64,000 nucleotides of DNA from Massilia litorea (lineage in GTDB: Bacteria; Pseudomonadota; Gammaproteobacteria; Burkholderiales; Burkholderiaceae_D), in assembly GCF_015101885.1 (NCBI RefSeq), contig NZ_CP062941.1, positions 3,968,001-4,032,000 on the forward strand, in the 5' to 3' direction. How positions within the stretch are numbered: position 1 is the stretch's first letter; the number at the start of each line of letters is the position of its first letter. Below, piece by piece: positions 1 through 8,815 of this stretch. The position numbers were made by a program, and so were the translations under genes. A model generated the notes under the pieces. It worked only from the letters and a program-made list of their open reading frames with translations. It was not told the DNA's origin and did not search any database.

Positions 1-12
1 CCACATGGCGCC

Positions 13-1125
13 ATGGCGGACGCCGCGCACGACCAGGAAGTGCCGGAGGTTGACCTGCTCAGCCCGCTCACCCTGCGCAGCCTGACCCTCCGTAACCGCA
101 TCGCGATGGCCCCAATGTGCCAGTATTCGGCCGAGGAAGGCATCGCCAACGACTGGCACCTCGTGCACCTGGGCAGCCGTGCGGTCGGCGGCACCGGGCT
201 CGTGATCGTCGAGGCCACCGGGGTCACCCGGGACGGGCGCATCACCCCCGGCGACCTGGGTATCTGGGCCGACGAGCACATCGAGCCGCTGGCACGCATC
301 GCCCGTTTCGTCGACAGCCAGGGGGCGGTCGCCGGGATCCAGCTCGCGCACGCCGGACGCAAGGCCAGCACAGCCGCGCCCTGGGCGGGCGGCGCCGCCC
401 TGAAGACGGCCGGCGAGGGCGGCTGGCCGGTCGTGGCGCCCAGTGCCATCCCTTTTCATCCAGGCGATCCGACGCCGGTCGCGCTCGACGAACAGGGCAT
501 CGAGGGCGTCGTCGGCGCGTTCGAGGCGGCCGCGCGGCGCGCCCTCGCGGCCGGCTTCAAGGTGCTGGAAATCCACGCCGCGCACGGCTACCTGCTGCAC
601 CAGTTCCTGTCGCCCCACAGTAACGGGCGCACTGACGCGTATGGCGGCAGCCTGGACAACCGGATGCGCTTCGCCCTGCGCGTGACCGAGCGGGTCCGGG
701 CCGTGGTTCCCGCCGACCTGCCGCTGTTCGTCCGCATTTCCGCCACCGACTGGGCGGCCGGCGGCTGGGATATCGACCAGTCGGTGGAACTGTCGCGCCG
801 CCTGAAGGACCTGGGCGTGGACCTGGTCGACGTCTCGACCGGCGGCAACCTGCCGACTGCGCGGATTCCCGTGGCCAAGCGCTACCAGGTTCCCTGCAGC
901 CGCCGGATCCGCGACGACGCCGGGCTCCCGACGGGGACGGTGGGACTGATCACGGATGCGAAGGAGGCCGACGAAATCATTACCGGCGGCGACGCCGACC
1001 TGGTACTGGTCGGTCGCGAACTGCTGCGCGAGCCCTACTGGGCCCTGAAAGCCCAGCATGCGTTCGAGGAAGAACCGGCCTGGCCGGTGCAGTACGGCTA
1101 TGCGGTGAAGCGCCGCGCGAAGTGA
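13..1125 (+). CDS. NADH:flavin oxidoreductase, old yellow enzyme family (YqjM-like)
   Basis: This is an FMN-dependent ene-reductase of the old yellow enzyme family, expected to reduce activated C=C bonds in the cytoplasm with NAD(P)H. The 370-residue TIM barrel has the YqjM-class marks: MAPMCQYS with Cys36 and Tyr38 near the flavin, HAAHGY with the His188/His191 substrate-anchoring pair and Tyr193, and a C-terminal GDADLVLVGRELLREPYW flavin-binding stretch. The N-terminus carries about 14 residues more than usual before LLSPLTLRSLTLRNR. No ribosome binding site is visible before the ATG and the frame is open to the window edge, so the start is uncertain. The physiological substrate cannot be deduced. 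Confidence 0.93.
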   Translation: MADAAHDQEVPEVDLLSPLTLRSLTLRNRIAMAPMCQYSAEEGIANDWHLVHLGSRAVGGTGLVIVEATGVTRDGRITPGDLGIWADEHIEPLARIARFVDSQGAVAGIQLAHAGRKASTAAPWAGGAALKTAGEGGWPVVAPSAIPFHPGDPTPVALDEQGIEGVVGAFEAAARRALAAGFKVLEIHAAHGYLLHQFLSPHSNGRTDAYGGSLDNRMRFALRVTERVRAVVPADLPLFVRISATDWAAGGWDIDQSVELSRRLKDLGVDLVDVSTGGNLPTARIPVAKRYQVPCSRRIRDDAGLPTGTVGLITDAKEADEIITGGDADLVLVGRELLREPYWALKAQHAFEEEPAWPVQYGYAVKRRAK

Positions 1126-1194
1126 GGGCGCCGCAGACGGGCAAGATGGTTCACCTCGTTCGCTGCCGCTTGCGCGCCGCGGCCGACGCCCATT

Positions 1195-1734
1195 TTGCCC
1201 TGCACGCGTGGCCCTTGTGCCGCTTCCCGCTGCTCGCGGTCCTGTCGACCCGCCGTCTGGGACATCGTCGCCGGCGATGCCGGCCACAGCGCGCTCGGCT
1301 CGCGCTCTCCCGGGACCGAAGGCGCGGACGGCCATTTCGCGGCACTCCTGTCGCAGCGGACGCCGGGCCGGGCGGTCAACGCGCTCTGGTTCGATCCCGA
1401 GCGGCGCCAGGCCGTCGAATGGAAAGAAGGGCGCGCGGCCGGGCGGGCGCCGGAAGGCCCCGCGGCGCTCGCGCGACGGCTCGGCTCCGGCGTTGCGGCG
1501 CAAGCTTTACGGGCGAGGTCAGGGGCGTCGGCGGCAGTGGCGGAGGGCGCCGACGGTTTCGAGGTGCTGGTGCTGAGGGGAGGGCGCGAGCTGGGGTCGC
1601 TGCGCCTGCCGCCGCTCGCGGGCAGTGAACACGGGCTGGCGGCCATCAAGGGGGAGACGACGCCGGCGGCGATCGTGCGGGTACTGGGGATTCCGGCCGG
1701 GGCGCTGTCCCTTAGCGATGAACCCACACGCTGA
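1195..1734 (+). CDS. Hypothetical protein, possibly a frameshifted exported protein
   Basis: I do not recognise this gene. From about 1252 to the stop the frame reads as genuine high-GC coding sequence, starting AVWDIVAGDAGHSALG and ending ALSLSDEPTR, with strong G/C preference in third positions. The first 19 residues of this frame (Cys/Arg/Ser rich) do not look coding. The neighbouring frame, read from an ATG at 1146, instead gives a hydrophobic secretion-signal-like stretch (HAWPLCRFPLLAVLS). One extra or missing base near 1246-1251 would join the two parts into a preprotein of about 195 residues. It could therefore be a recent pseudogene, a sequencing error or a chance ORF. Confidence 0.35.
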   Translation: MPCTRGPCAASRCSRSCRPAVWDIVAGDAGHSALGSRSPGTEGADGHFAALLSQRTPGRAVNALWFDPERRQAVEWKEGRAAGRAPEGPAALARRLGSGVAAQALRARSGASAAVAEGADGFEVLVLRGGRELGSLRLPPLAGSEHGLAAIKGETTPAAIVRVLGIPAGALSLSDEPTR

Positions 1735-1895
1735 TGGGGACGGCGAAGCGCGCGGGATGGGCGCGGGAGCCTGGTCCTTCATGTTCAGCGACCCGTTCGC
1801 GTCTCGATCACCTTCATTGCGTCGTGCGTCATCAAGCGAGGCGGGCGGATCGGTGGATTCGGCGATCGAGCGCGAACGCGCATGCTTCTGCGTCT

Positions 1896-1926
1896 AACTC
1901 GACATTATTTACTGTAATGTCGAGTT
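1896..1926. promoter_or_regulatory. Perfect 12-bp inverted repeat, possible operator
   Basis: The arm AACTCGACATTA is followed by spacer TTTACTG and the exact reverse-complement arm TAATGTCGAGTT. It is AT-rich against a GC-rich background and has no downstream T run, so a protein-binding site is more likely than a terminator. No clear gene starts beside it, so the role is unknown. Confidence 0.5.
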
Positions 1927-2761
1927 CAGTTTTGGCCGGTAGGGAGCCTGCTACAGGGAAGCGCCCTGTTCATGCTTTCTGCCTCTGCAACGGCACGGTT
2001 CAATGATGAGTATGACGGAAAAGTGTTGTGCAGGTGGCCGGCGCGATTTCGCGATCTTCCAGGGCTGCGATGTCGATCGCCCAGGGCCCGGACCGGCGGC
2101 ATCTGGAACCTGCGATGATGGCCATCCCGGCCTGGAGACGTACCACGATCACGCCATGAACAGGGACTTTGGATAGCGGTCAAGGTACGGCGGCCCGGCG
2201 AGGACGCGCTTTACGACCCGGTGTTGAATTTCCTTCCGGGCGCCTTCGCCGGGCCGATCCCGAACTCCCGGCACTGCCAGGATGCTGAGAAACCATCGAC
2301 AGCCAGCCGTGGCGAGATCGCCGACGTCCGCGACCGCTACAGCGACCGGGTATTCGGCGACTGCCGCGATTGGCCGACGCGGGCGTGCCTCCTTGTCCGT
2401 GCCGTGGCTGCGGCGCTGGTCGTCGGCACGGGCTGAGGCGACCCACGATACGAGTGCATCGGTTCGCCGCGTCGGCCGCTTCGCTGTTCGAACAGGCGGA
2501 GCGGACGCAGCGCTCGAAGGCTTGGCGCGGACACGGGACGGTGCGGCGCTTCCAGGCACGGCAGGCGGCAGCCTGGAAGGCTGCGCAGTTTGCGCGGATC
2601 GGCAGCGTAGGCGATCACGTGCGAACGAGGTCGACGAAGGGACGGGCGGACACCTGAGGGCGCCGGCCGACATCCTTTCAACCGCTACCGTCCAGGCTTG
2701 ACCTTGCTGGTGGGGCACTGCCTTGGCGGAGATCCGGTGTCGATACGGATAGCGCATTTGA

Positions 2762-2777
2762 CATAATATAGATTATG
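2762..2777. promoter_or_regulatory. AT-rich palindrome, possible operator/promoter
   Basis: CATAAT and ATTATG form a perfect inverted repeat around ATAG, preceded by TTTGA. This resembles operators of small winged-helix or TetR-type repressors laid over a promoter. No credible gene follows on the plus strand before the GST gene, which ends at 2911 on the minus strand. Confidence 0.35.
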
Positions 2778-2910
2778 CGAAGTGCTGGATTGTTCGTCGG
2801 ACTGGTAAGGTTTCGTTCCGCCAGCCCCGGGAATCCCTGGTATCCGATGCGGGCCACGCTGCAAACTTTCCGCTGCCAGGTGCCCGGCATTTCCATCGCA
2901 CGGACTCTTC

Positions 2911-3561
2911 TCAGCCGGCCGCGTGCGTCTCGAACACCGCCAGCTGCGCCGCGAACGCCCGCCCGAACGCCGGCCGCGCCTCGCCGCGCGCGACATAGGC
3001 CGCCAGGTTCGGATACTCCTCCATCAAGCCCGACGTTCCCAGCCGGCGCAGCACGGTCACCATCATCAGATCGCCCGCACTGAATTCAGCGTCGAGCCAG
3101 TCGTCCTGGCCTAGGTGCGTCGACAGCTCGGCCAGGCGCTTGCGGATCCGCTCTTCGACCGCGGCCAGGCGCTGCTTGCCCCAGCTTTCCTTGCCGTCCA
3201 CGAAAATGGTCACCTGGCGGTCGACGATCGGCGGCTCGACCGTGTTCAGGGCCGCGAACATCCAGGTGATCGCCCGCGCCCGCGCATGGGGATCGGGCGG
3301 CAGCAGCCCCGGATGCTGCTCTGCGATGTGGAAAACGATGGCCCCGGACTCGAACAGCACGAGCTCGCCTTCTTCATAGGTCGGGATCTGTCCGAACGGA
3401 TTGCGTGCCCGGTGCGCGGCTTCCTTCATCGCCTGGAATGAAACGAGCCGTACTTCGTAAGCCTGCCCGACTTCCTCGAGCGCCCAGCGCACGCCCATGT
3501 CGCGCGCAAGCCCCCTGCCGCGGTCCGGCGAGGTTTCGAATGCAGTAATGGTCGGGATCAA
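2911..3561 (-). CDS. Glutathione S-transferase family protein
   Basis: A soluble two-domain GST of 216 residues. The N-terminal thioredoxin-like half (about 1-85) contains NPFGQIPTYE with the cis-proline and LFESGAI with the Glu-Ser pair that holds the glutathione gamma-glutamyl group. The C-terminal half is the all-helical domain. It probably conjugates glutathione to electrophiles or handles peroxides; the substrate cannot be read from sequence. The start codon is TTG at 3561, chosen because a full GGAGG lies five bases upstream and no in-frame ATG is near. It stands alone, facing the same way as the GGDEF-EAL gene upstream. Confidence 0.9.
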   Translation of the reverse strand: MIPTITAFETSPDRGRGLARDMGVRWALEEVGQAYEVRLVSFQAMKEAAHRARNPFGQIPTYEEGELVLFESGAIVFHIAEQHPGLLPPDPHARARAITWMFAALNTVEPPIVDRQVTIFVDGKESWGKQRLAAVEERIRKRLAELSTHLGQDDWLDAEFSAGDLMMVTVLRRLGTSGLMEEYPNLAAYVARGEARPAFGRAFAAQLAVFETHAAG

Positions 3562-3647
3562 AGGAAGCCTCCAGACGGGTATTGGACGACGAGTTGACGC
3601 TGCGCGGCAATGAGCGTATCACAGGCTCGGCCGTCGGCGCCGCCCCG

Positions 3648-5768
3648 TCACGCGTGCCCGGCCGCACCATACATGCTCTCGAAATCCTCGATCGGCATCG
3701 GCGCGCCCAGTAGGTAGCCCTGCAGCGCATAGCAGCCGCTGCGGGCGAGGAAGTCGCGCTGTTCCTCGTGCTCCACGCCTTCGGCGACGATCTCGAGCTT
3801 GAGCTGGCGCGCCAGGGCGATGATTGCCTTGACGATCGGTCCCGCGTCCGGGTCGACGTGCACGTCGTGCACAAAGGAGCGGTCGATCTTGAGGGCCGCC
3901 AGCGGGAAGCGCTTCAGGTAGGCCAGCGAGGAATAGCCGGTGCCGAAATCGTCGAGCGAAAAGCACAGGCCCTGCCCGCACAGCTGGTGCATCTTGTCGG
4001 CGAGGTCCTGCTTGTCGTCGGCAAAGATGCTTTCCGTCAGTTCCAGGCACAGCTTGCGGCTCGGCGCGCCGGAGCGGGCGAGGATGGCTGCGACTTCCGC
4101 GGGAAAATCGGGGCCGCGCAGTTGCTGCACGCTGACGTTCACCGCCAGTTTCAACTTGCCGAGCGCCCTGTCGCCGCGCCAGCGCGCCAGCGCACGGCAG
4201 CTTTCCTCGAGTACGTAGTGGCCCAAGGGCAGGATCAGGCCGGACGACTCCGCCAGGCCGATGAAGTCGCCGGGACTCACGAGGGCGCCGTTCTCGCGGC
4301 GCCAGCGCACCAGTACTTCGGCGCCCACCAGGCGTCCGCGGATGCTGAATTGCGGCTGGCAGAACAGGACGAACTGGTGGCGCGCCAGGCCGTCGCGCAG
4401 GCCGGTCTCGAGCGCCGACTGGCGGTCGGCGGCCGCCTGCATGCCGGGGTCGAAGAAGCGGGCGATGTGGCGGCCGTCGGACTTGGCGCGGTACATGGCC
4501 AGATCGGCCTGCTTGAGCAGCGTGTCGACCTCGGTTTTCAGTCCCTCGAACAGGGCGACGCCGATGCTGGTCGTGCTGACGAACATGCGGCCGGACAGAT
4601 GGTAGGGCTGGTCGAGAAGCGCGAGGATCTTGTCGACGACGTGGTTGGCCTCGGCAATGGCATCCTCGAGTACATCGCCGAGGTCTTCGAACACGATAAC
4701 GAACTCGTCGCCGCCGAGGCGCGCCAGCTGGTCGCTCTGGCGCAAGGCCATCTTGAGCCGCTGGGCCACCTGGCGCAGCAGCAGGTCGCCGACGTCGTGC
4801 CCCATGGTGTCGTTGAGCAGCTTGAAGTTGTCCAGGTCGAGGAACAGCACGGCGCCGATCTGGCCGGAGCGTTCGCTGCGCGCCAGCACCTTGTCGAGTT
4901 CCTCGGACAGGAAGCGGCGGTTCGGCAGCCCGGTCAGGTGATCGTAATAGGCCAGCTCGTGGATGCGCTGCTCCGCGCGCTTGCGTTCGGTGAGGTCGGT
5001 GTTCGTACCCGAAATGCGCAGGGCGCGCCCGTCGGCGTCGCGCAGCACGAAGCCGCGCGAGAGGATCGGCACGTCGTGTCCGTCGCGGTGGCGCATCCGG
5101 AATTCGACGCTGTAGCTATCTGTCCGTTCGGCCAGGATCTTGTGCAGGAAGGCGAGGACGCGCGGCGCGTCGTGCGGGTGCAGCATCCTTTGCCAGGTCA
5201 TCTCGTCGCTCGGCAATTCGCCCGGCCGGTAGCCGAGCATGCTCCACCAGCGATCGGAGTAGTACACCTCGTTATTCGTGAAGTCGTAGTCCCAGGGGGC
5301 GTCGGTCGAGCCTTCCAGGATCAGGCGCAGCCGCTCCTCGGATTTCTGGGCGCGCCGCTCGGCCTGCTTGAGCTTGGTGCAATCGTTGAAGCACACTACC
5401 ACGCGCTCGATGCGCCCTTCCCCGTCCAGCTCCGGATAGGCAGTGCAGATCAGCCAGCGCAGCGGTCCCGGCGGCGTCGCCGGCACGCCGACTACCATCT
5501 CCTCCACACGTTCGCCAGTCGACAATACCTGGTTGACCGGGTATTCCGCTTCCGGCATGACCGTGTAGTCGGAACGGACGAGGGACCATACCGTCTCGGT
5601 CGACTCGGTGCCGACCAGCTGCGCTTCGCTCTGTCCGAGCAGCACGCGGGCGCGCCGGTTCGCGGACAGGATGCGGCCATCCGGACCGTGCACCACGACG
5701 CCTGCCGGCAGGTGGTCGAGCAGTTCGTCGAGCTGGCGCCGGAGAGCGGCTGGGTCGGGGGTGGACAT
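3648..5768 (-). CDS. PAS-PAS-GGDEF-EAL cyclic-di-GMP signalling protein
   Basis: A cytoplasmic sensor-type c-di-GMP enzyme of 706 residues with no membrane segment. Order: PAS at about 12-135, a second PAS with PAC motif at 143-262, GGDEF domain 270-435 and EAL domain 450-700. The GGDEF signature is intact at 352-356, and an inhibitory RQSD I-site lies five residues before it (343-346), so cyclase activity is possible. The EAL motif reads EVL (484-486), a variant found in active phosphodiesterases. Downstream catalytic elements ELTES, DDFGTGYSS (606-614) and LKIDRSFV are present. The net activity, synthesis or breakdown, cannot be decided. No ribosome binding site of good quality precedes the ATG. 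Confidence 0.93.
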   Translation of the reverse strand: MSTPDPAALRRQLDELLDHLPAGVVVHGPDGRILSANRRARVLLGQSEAQLVGTESTETVWSLVRSDYTVMPEAEYPVNQVLSTGERVEEMVVGVPATPPGPLRWLICTAYPELDGEGRIERVVVCFNDCTKLKQAERRAQKSEERLRLILEGSTDAPWDYDFTNNEVYYSDRWWSMLGYRPGELPSDEMTWQRMLHPHDAPRVLAFLHKILAERTDSYSVEFRMRHRDGHDVPILSRGFVLRDADGRALRISGTNTDLTERKRAEQRIHELAYYDHLTGLPNRRFLSEELDKVLARSERSGQIGAVLFLDLDNFKLLNDTMGHDVGDLLLRQVAQRLKMALRQSDQLARLGGDEFVIVFEDLGDVLEDAIAEANHVVDKILALLDQPYHLSGRMFVSTTSIGVALFEGLKTEVDTLLKQADLAMYRAKSDGRHIARFFDPGMQAAADRQSALETGLRDGLARHQFVLFCQPQFSIRGRLVGAEVLVRWRRENGALVSPGDFIGLAESSGLILPLGHYVLEESCRALARWRGDRALGKLKLAVNVSVQQLRGPDFPAEVAAILARSGAPSRKLCLELTESIFADDKQDLADKMHQLCGQGLCFSLDDFGTGYSSLAYLKRFPLAALKIDRSFVHDVHVDPDAGPIVKAIIALARQLKLEIVAEGVEHEEQRDFLARSGCYALQGYLLGAPMPIEDFESMYGAAGHA

Positions 5769-5944
5769 GGGATTACGCTGCCTTGCGTGTCAATCCCGAT
5801 TCTGCCACCTTCCGCCTGTGTGCGGCGATTTGCTGCGCGCGCCGCCTGGTTCCCGGAACGCGTTTGAGCGGAATCAAATGACAGGGAGATGATCGCGCGA
5901 GACTGGTTACTAGACGAATCCGTTGAGCCATTCGAGGAGCCACC

Positions 5945-6382
5945 ATGTTCAAGCGCATTTTGCTGCCGACGGACGGATCCGAGCTCTCTTCGCGCGCCGT
6001 ATTGGCCGGCGTGAGTTTTGCGAAGGAAGTCGGTGCGGAGCTGGTCGGCATGACCGCCCTCCCGGACTTCAAGGCCTTCACGGCGGACGCCGAGATGCTC
6101 GAGAGTACCGAGGACGAATACCTCGCCGTCAGCGAGGCGCGCGCCAACAAGCGCCTGGCGCCGCTCGTGGATGCGGCGCGCGCAGCGGGTGTCGCCTGTA
6201 CTGCGATGCTGGTGCGCTCCGACGATCCGCACGAAGCCATCCTGCGCACCGCGCGCGACCGTGGGTGCGACCTCATCATCATGGCTTCGCACGGCAGGCA
6301 TGGACTGAGCGGGGTGTTGCTGGGAAGCGAGACGCAGAAAGTGCTGGTGCACAGCTCGATTCCGGTGCTGGTCTACCGTTGA
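5945..6382 (+). CDS. Universal stress protein, UspA family
   Basis: A single-domain Usp protein of 145 residues with the Rossmann-like alpha/beta fold, starting MFKRILLPTDGSELSSRAV. The ATP-binding C-terminal motif is nearly canonical (SHGRHGLSGVLLGS). The first glycine of the usual GxxG is Ala (MASHG), so nucleotide binding is likely but not certain. Members are induced by starvation and oxidative or osmotic stress and act as homodimers in the cytosol. A good ribosome binding site (GAGGAG) lies before the ATG. The gene stands alone between the divergent GGDEF-EAL gene and a downstream recombinase. Confidence 0.95.
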   Translation: MFKRILLPTDGSELSSRAVLAGVSFAKEVGAELVGMTALPDFKAFTADAEMLESTEDEYLAVSEARANKRLAPLVDAARAAGVACTAMLVRSDDPHEAILRTARDRGCDLIIMASHGRHGLSGVLLGSETQKVLVHSSIPVLVYR

Positions 6383-6698
6383 GCGGCAAACGCTGCCGCA
6401 GTCAAGGAACGGGGCACGCGGCATGGCGGCGTCGCCGCCTGCTTGCACGCCCTGCCCCATTGTGCTGTCCGCGCCTTCCCGCGCTGGCTCGGACCATGCT
6501 GTGTACCACGTCGATCCACCGGTCGGTTCCCTGCCAACAATCGTATGCCTGGTCAAACCCTCCTTCCTGCTGGCTGGTTTTGAGTTGGGCCGGCGTGTTC
6601 GGAGTCCGAAACGCAAATTTCTTTTGTTTTTCGCGTGCGCGCCGTCGGTTAGTTACGTTTATGGTAGTCTGGAAGCTCTCGATTTCGTGCAGGCCACC
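6383..6698 (+). other. Intergenic region ahead of the recombinase gene
   Basis: The recombinase frame stays open from 6423, but the residues encoded here are not family-like and the region includes an AT-rich block near 6618-6665. I read it as untranslated DNA probably holding the recombinase promoter. No terminator or known RNA is evident. Confidence 0.4.
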
Positions 6699-7691
6699 AT
6701 GGACAAGCTGACGACGTGGGATGCCAATCCGGTCCAGGCATTCAAGGAATTCATCGCGACGAGCGCATTCGCAGAGACCGGCCGCCGCTTGCGCGCGGAC
6801 GGCAGCATCCGGGTGCTCTCCCCGCAATCGGCGAAGATCTACCTCTTCATGTTCGGGAACCTGGCAGACTGGCTGCATCAGGAGGGGATCCGCTTCTCCG
6901 CCGTGAAGCAGACCGACCTGCTCCGCTTCATCGATCGTAGGGTCAAGGGCAAGCGCATCCTGAACAGCAAGATCGCCTACCGTTACCTGCGCTTGCTGGA
7001 ACGCTGCTACGAGCACCTCGAACTGACGCCGAACCCGGCCCAGCAAGCGATCCTCGGCGTCGACCGCGCCCACATGGTGAAGGACGATGCCGGCCGCAGC
7101 CTGTCGAGCGAGCAACTGGAACGCTTCTTCGCCGCCCTGCCGGCGCAGGCGCCCCAGGGCCGGCCCAGCACCGCTTTCGCCGGCTGGAAACGCCGCCGCG
7201 ATCGGGCCATGCAGGTCGTCATCGCGCTGGCGGGTCTGCGGGTGTCCGAGGCGATCGGCTTGCTCGTCGGCGAGCTGGGCAGGCAGGTGGCGCTCGACGG
7301 CTCGATCCTGCTGACGATCACGCCCGACGAAAAGCTCGACACCAGTCATGAACACACGGTCGCCCTCCCCCGCGCAGGCGCGGACGAGCTGCGGGCCTGG
7401 CTGAAGGAACGGGAGGAGATGGGGATTCCGGGCCAGTTGGTCTTTCCCGCCAACCTGACCGGCAACAAAATGACGCGCAAGACCGTGTATGTGCAGATGC
7501 GGGCGACCTTCGAGCGGGCCGGGCTGGATCTGGCGCGCTCGGGCGGACGCACCTTGCGCAATACCTTCGCCAAGCAGCAGCTCGACCAGGGCGCAAGCGC
7601 CGAGGAACTGAAGGACGTGCTCGGCCTGGCGCTCGAGCGTTCGGCAGCGGACTACCAGTTCACCCAGGTCAAACCCGATCCCGCGGCCTGA
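6699..7691 (+). CDS. Atypical tyrosine recombinase/integrase family protein
   Basis: A 330-residue protein with an N-terminal SAM-like core-binding domain (about 10-110) and a C-terminal tyrosine-recombinase catalytic domain (135-325). Seen: box I arginine R181 in LAGLRVSEA, second arginine R287 in RTLRNTF and candidate nucleophile Tyr319 in ADYQF. Two usual catalytic positions are changed: the His of HxLR is Arg284, and the His/Trp of the LGH box is Leu310, with the normal nine-residue spacing to Tyr319 kept. Activity may be weak or altered. I prefer the ATG at 6699 because residues before it do not resemble the family. No partner excisionase, attachment site or phage gene is visible, so it looks like a resident chromosomal recombinase. 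Confidence 0.8.
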   Translation: MDKLTTWDANPVQAFKEFIATSAFAETGRRLRADGSIRVLSPQSAKIYLFMFGNLADWLHQEGIRFSAVKQTDLLRFIDRRVKGKRILNSKIAYRYLRLLERCYEHLELTPNPAQQAILGVDRAHMVKDDAGRSLSSEQLERFFAALPAQAPQGRPSTAFAGWKRRRDRAMQVVIALAGLRVSEAIGLLVGELGRQVALDGSILLTITPDEKLDTSHEHTVALPRAGADELRAWLKEREEMGIPGQLVFPANLTGNKMTRKTVYVQMRATFERAGLDLARSGGRTLRNTFAKQQLDQGASAEELKDVLGLALERSAADYQFTQVKPDPAA

Positions 7692-7734
7692 TGGTCCGGC
7701 AGGCCATGCGGCCACCGCCTGGCGGCGGGTGCGC

Positions 7735-8634
7735 TCAGATCCAGTAGATGAAGGCGGCCACGGCCACGATCAGGACGACCTTGGTCACTTTATAGGCCGT
7801 CTTGTTCCAGGCCTTGTAGCGGCGCCGGTACTGGCCCATCACGTGCGAGATGCGGAACAGCTTGCTCACCAGGCCCGTCTGGTCGCCGGTCTCGTTGGGC
7901 GAGCTGGCGGCCGTCATCATCGTCCGGCCGAGCCAGCGGTTGATTGCCGACATCCAGCGGTAACGCATCGGACGCTCGACGTCGCAGAACAGGATGATGC
8001 GGTCGCTGTCGCTGCCGTTGATGGCCCAGTGGATATAGGTTTCGTCGAAGATCACGCCCTCGCCGTCGCGCCAGCTGTGGCGTTCGCCGTCGACTTCGAT
8101 GAAGCAGCGATCGTCGTTCGGCGTGGCCAGGCCCAGGTGGTAGCGCATCGAGCCGGCGAAGGGGTCGCGGTGCGGGTTCAGCTTGGCGCCCGGCGGCAGC
8201 TCGGCGAACATCGCGGCTTTTACCGAGGGGATCGATTGCAGCAACGCATGGGTTTGCGGGCACAGGCGGGCGGCTGACGGGTGGCTGGCGTCGTACCACT
8301 TCAGGTAGAAGCGCTTCCAGCCGGTCTTGAAGAAGGAATTGAAGCCGGCATCGTCGTTCTGCTCGGCCGCCTTGATCTTTTTGAGGGTCAGCAGGTGTTC
8401 CGCTTCGGCGCGGATGACCTGCCAGTTGGCCTGCAGCGGCGCCAGTTCAGGGAAATCGCGCACCGGAATGTAAGGCGTGCTCGGCACTTTGGAAAACAAG
8501 TGCATGAATACATTGATCGGCGCCATGAACGACGAGTGGTCGAACAATTGCCGTCCGAACGGCAGGCGCACCTTGCCGCGGAAGTGAATGTGGAAAACCG
8601 CGAGGAAATAAAAAGCTACCACCGCCCACTTCAT
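7735..8634 (-). CDS. lpxO: LpxO-like aspartyl/asparaginyl beta-hydroxylase family dioxygenase
   Basis: An Fe(II)/2-oxoglutarate dioxygenase of 299 residues resembling LpxO, which hydroxylates the secondary myristate chains of lipid A at the inner membrane. The jelly-roll core holds the metal ligands HRD (in NPHRDPF) and the distal His in TYIHWAINGS, followed by the Arg-containing RIILFCDVERP stretch for 2-oxoglutarate. Hydrophobic helices at residues 2-15 and about 283-299 would hold the protein at the membrane, as in LpxO. A strong GGGGG ribosome binding site precedes the ATG. The alternative is a peptidyl Asp/Asn hydroxylase, but the terminal membrane segments favour lipid A. Confidence 0.8.
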   Translation of the reverse strand: MKWAVVAFYFLAVFHIHFRGKVRLPFGRQLFDHSSFMAPINVFMHLFSKVPSTPYIPVRDFPELAPLQANWQVIRAEAEHLLTLKKIKAAEQNDDAGFNSFFKTGWKRFYLKWYDASHPSAARLCPQTHALLQSIPSVKAAMFAELPPGAKLNPHRDPFAGSMRYHLGLATPNDDRCFIEVDGERHSWRDGEGVIFDETYIHWAINGSDSDRIILFCDVERPMRYRWMSAINRWLGRTMMTAASSPNETGDQTGLVSKLFRISHVMGQYRRRYKAWNKTAYKVTKVVLIVAVAAFIYWI

Positions 8635-8815
8635 CTTGCCCCCATGCCGGCCCAGGCGGCCGGTGTCAATTTAAACAGGGCGCAAGAATAGCATATCCAC
8701 CGGGCGCCCGTCGGGGACCCGGTGAAAACGACATCGCTTGTAGCGTGCATGCCGAAGCTTGCACCGTGAGCGCGCTCGCTGCGGCAAAGACCGCGCGGGC
8801 GCCGTCCCTTACTGC

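Larger units (their letters stand above)
1735..2910. other. Gene-poor intergenic stretch, no supported gene
   Basis: About 1.2 kb without a convincing gene. ORFs of up to 202 codons exist on both strands, but they overlap one another, are Arg/Pro/Ala rich, lack ribosome binding sites and show no domain I know. A 56-codon frame at 2006-2176 (MSMTEKCCAGGRRDF...) is the least bad small candidate. Two palindromes lie here, at 1896-1926 and 2762-2777. The region may hold decayed genes. Confidence 0.6.

Noticed and set aside
2149..2757. 202-codon minus-strand ORF and the overlapping plus-strand ORF 2282-2701
   Set aside because: Arg/Pro/Ala-rich in both strands, no recognisable domain, no ribosome binding site; one or both are shadows or decayed DNA.
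3648..5768. EVL instead of EAL as sign of an inactive phosphodiesterase
   Set aside because: Variants with Val at this place are known to be active, and all later catalytic elements are present.
6423..6698. 92-residue N-terminal extension of the recombinase
   Set aside because: The residues are not recombinase-like and no ribosome binding site precedes 6423.
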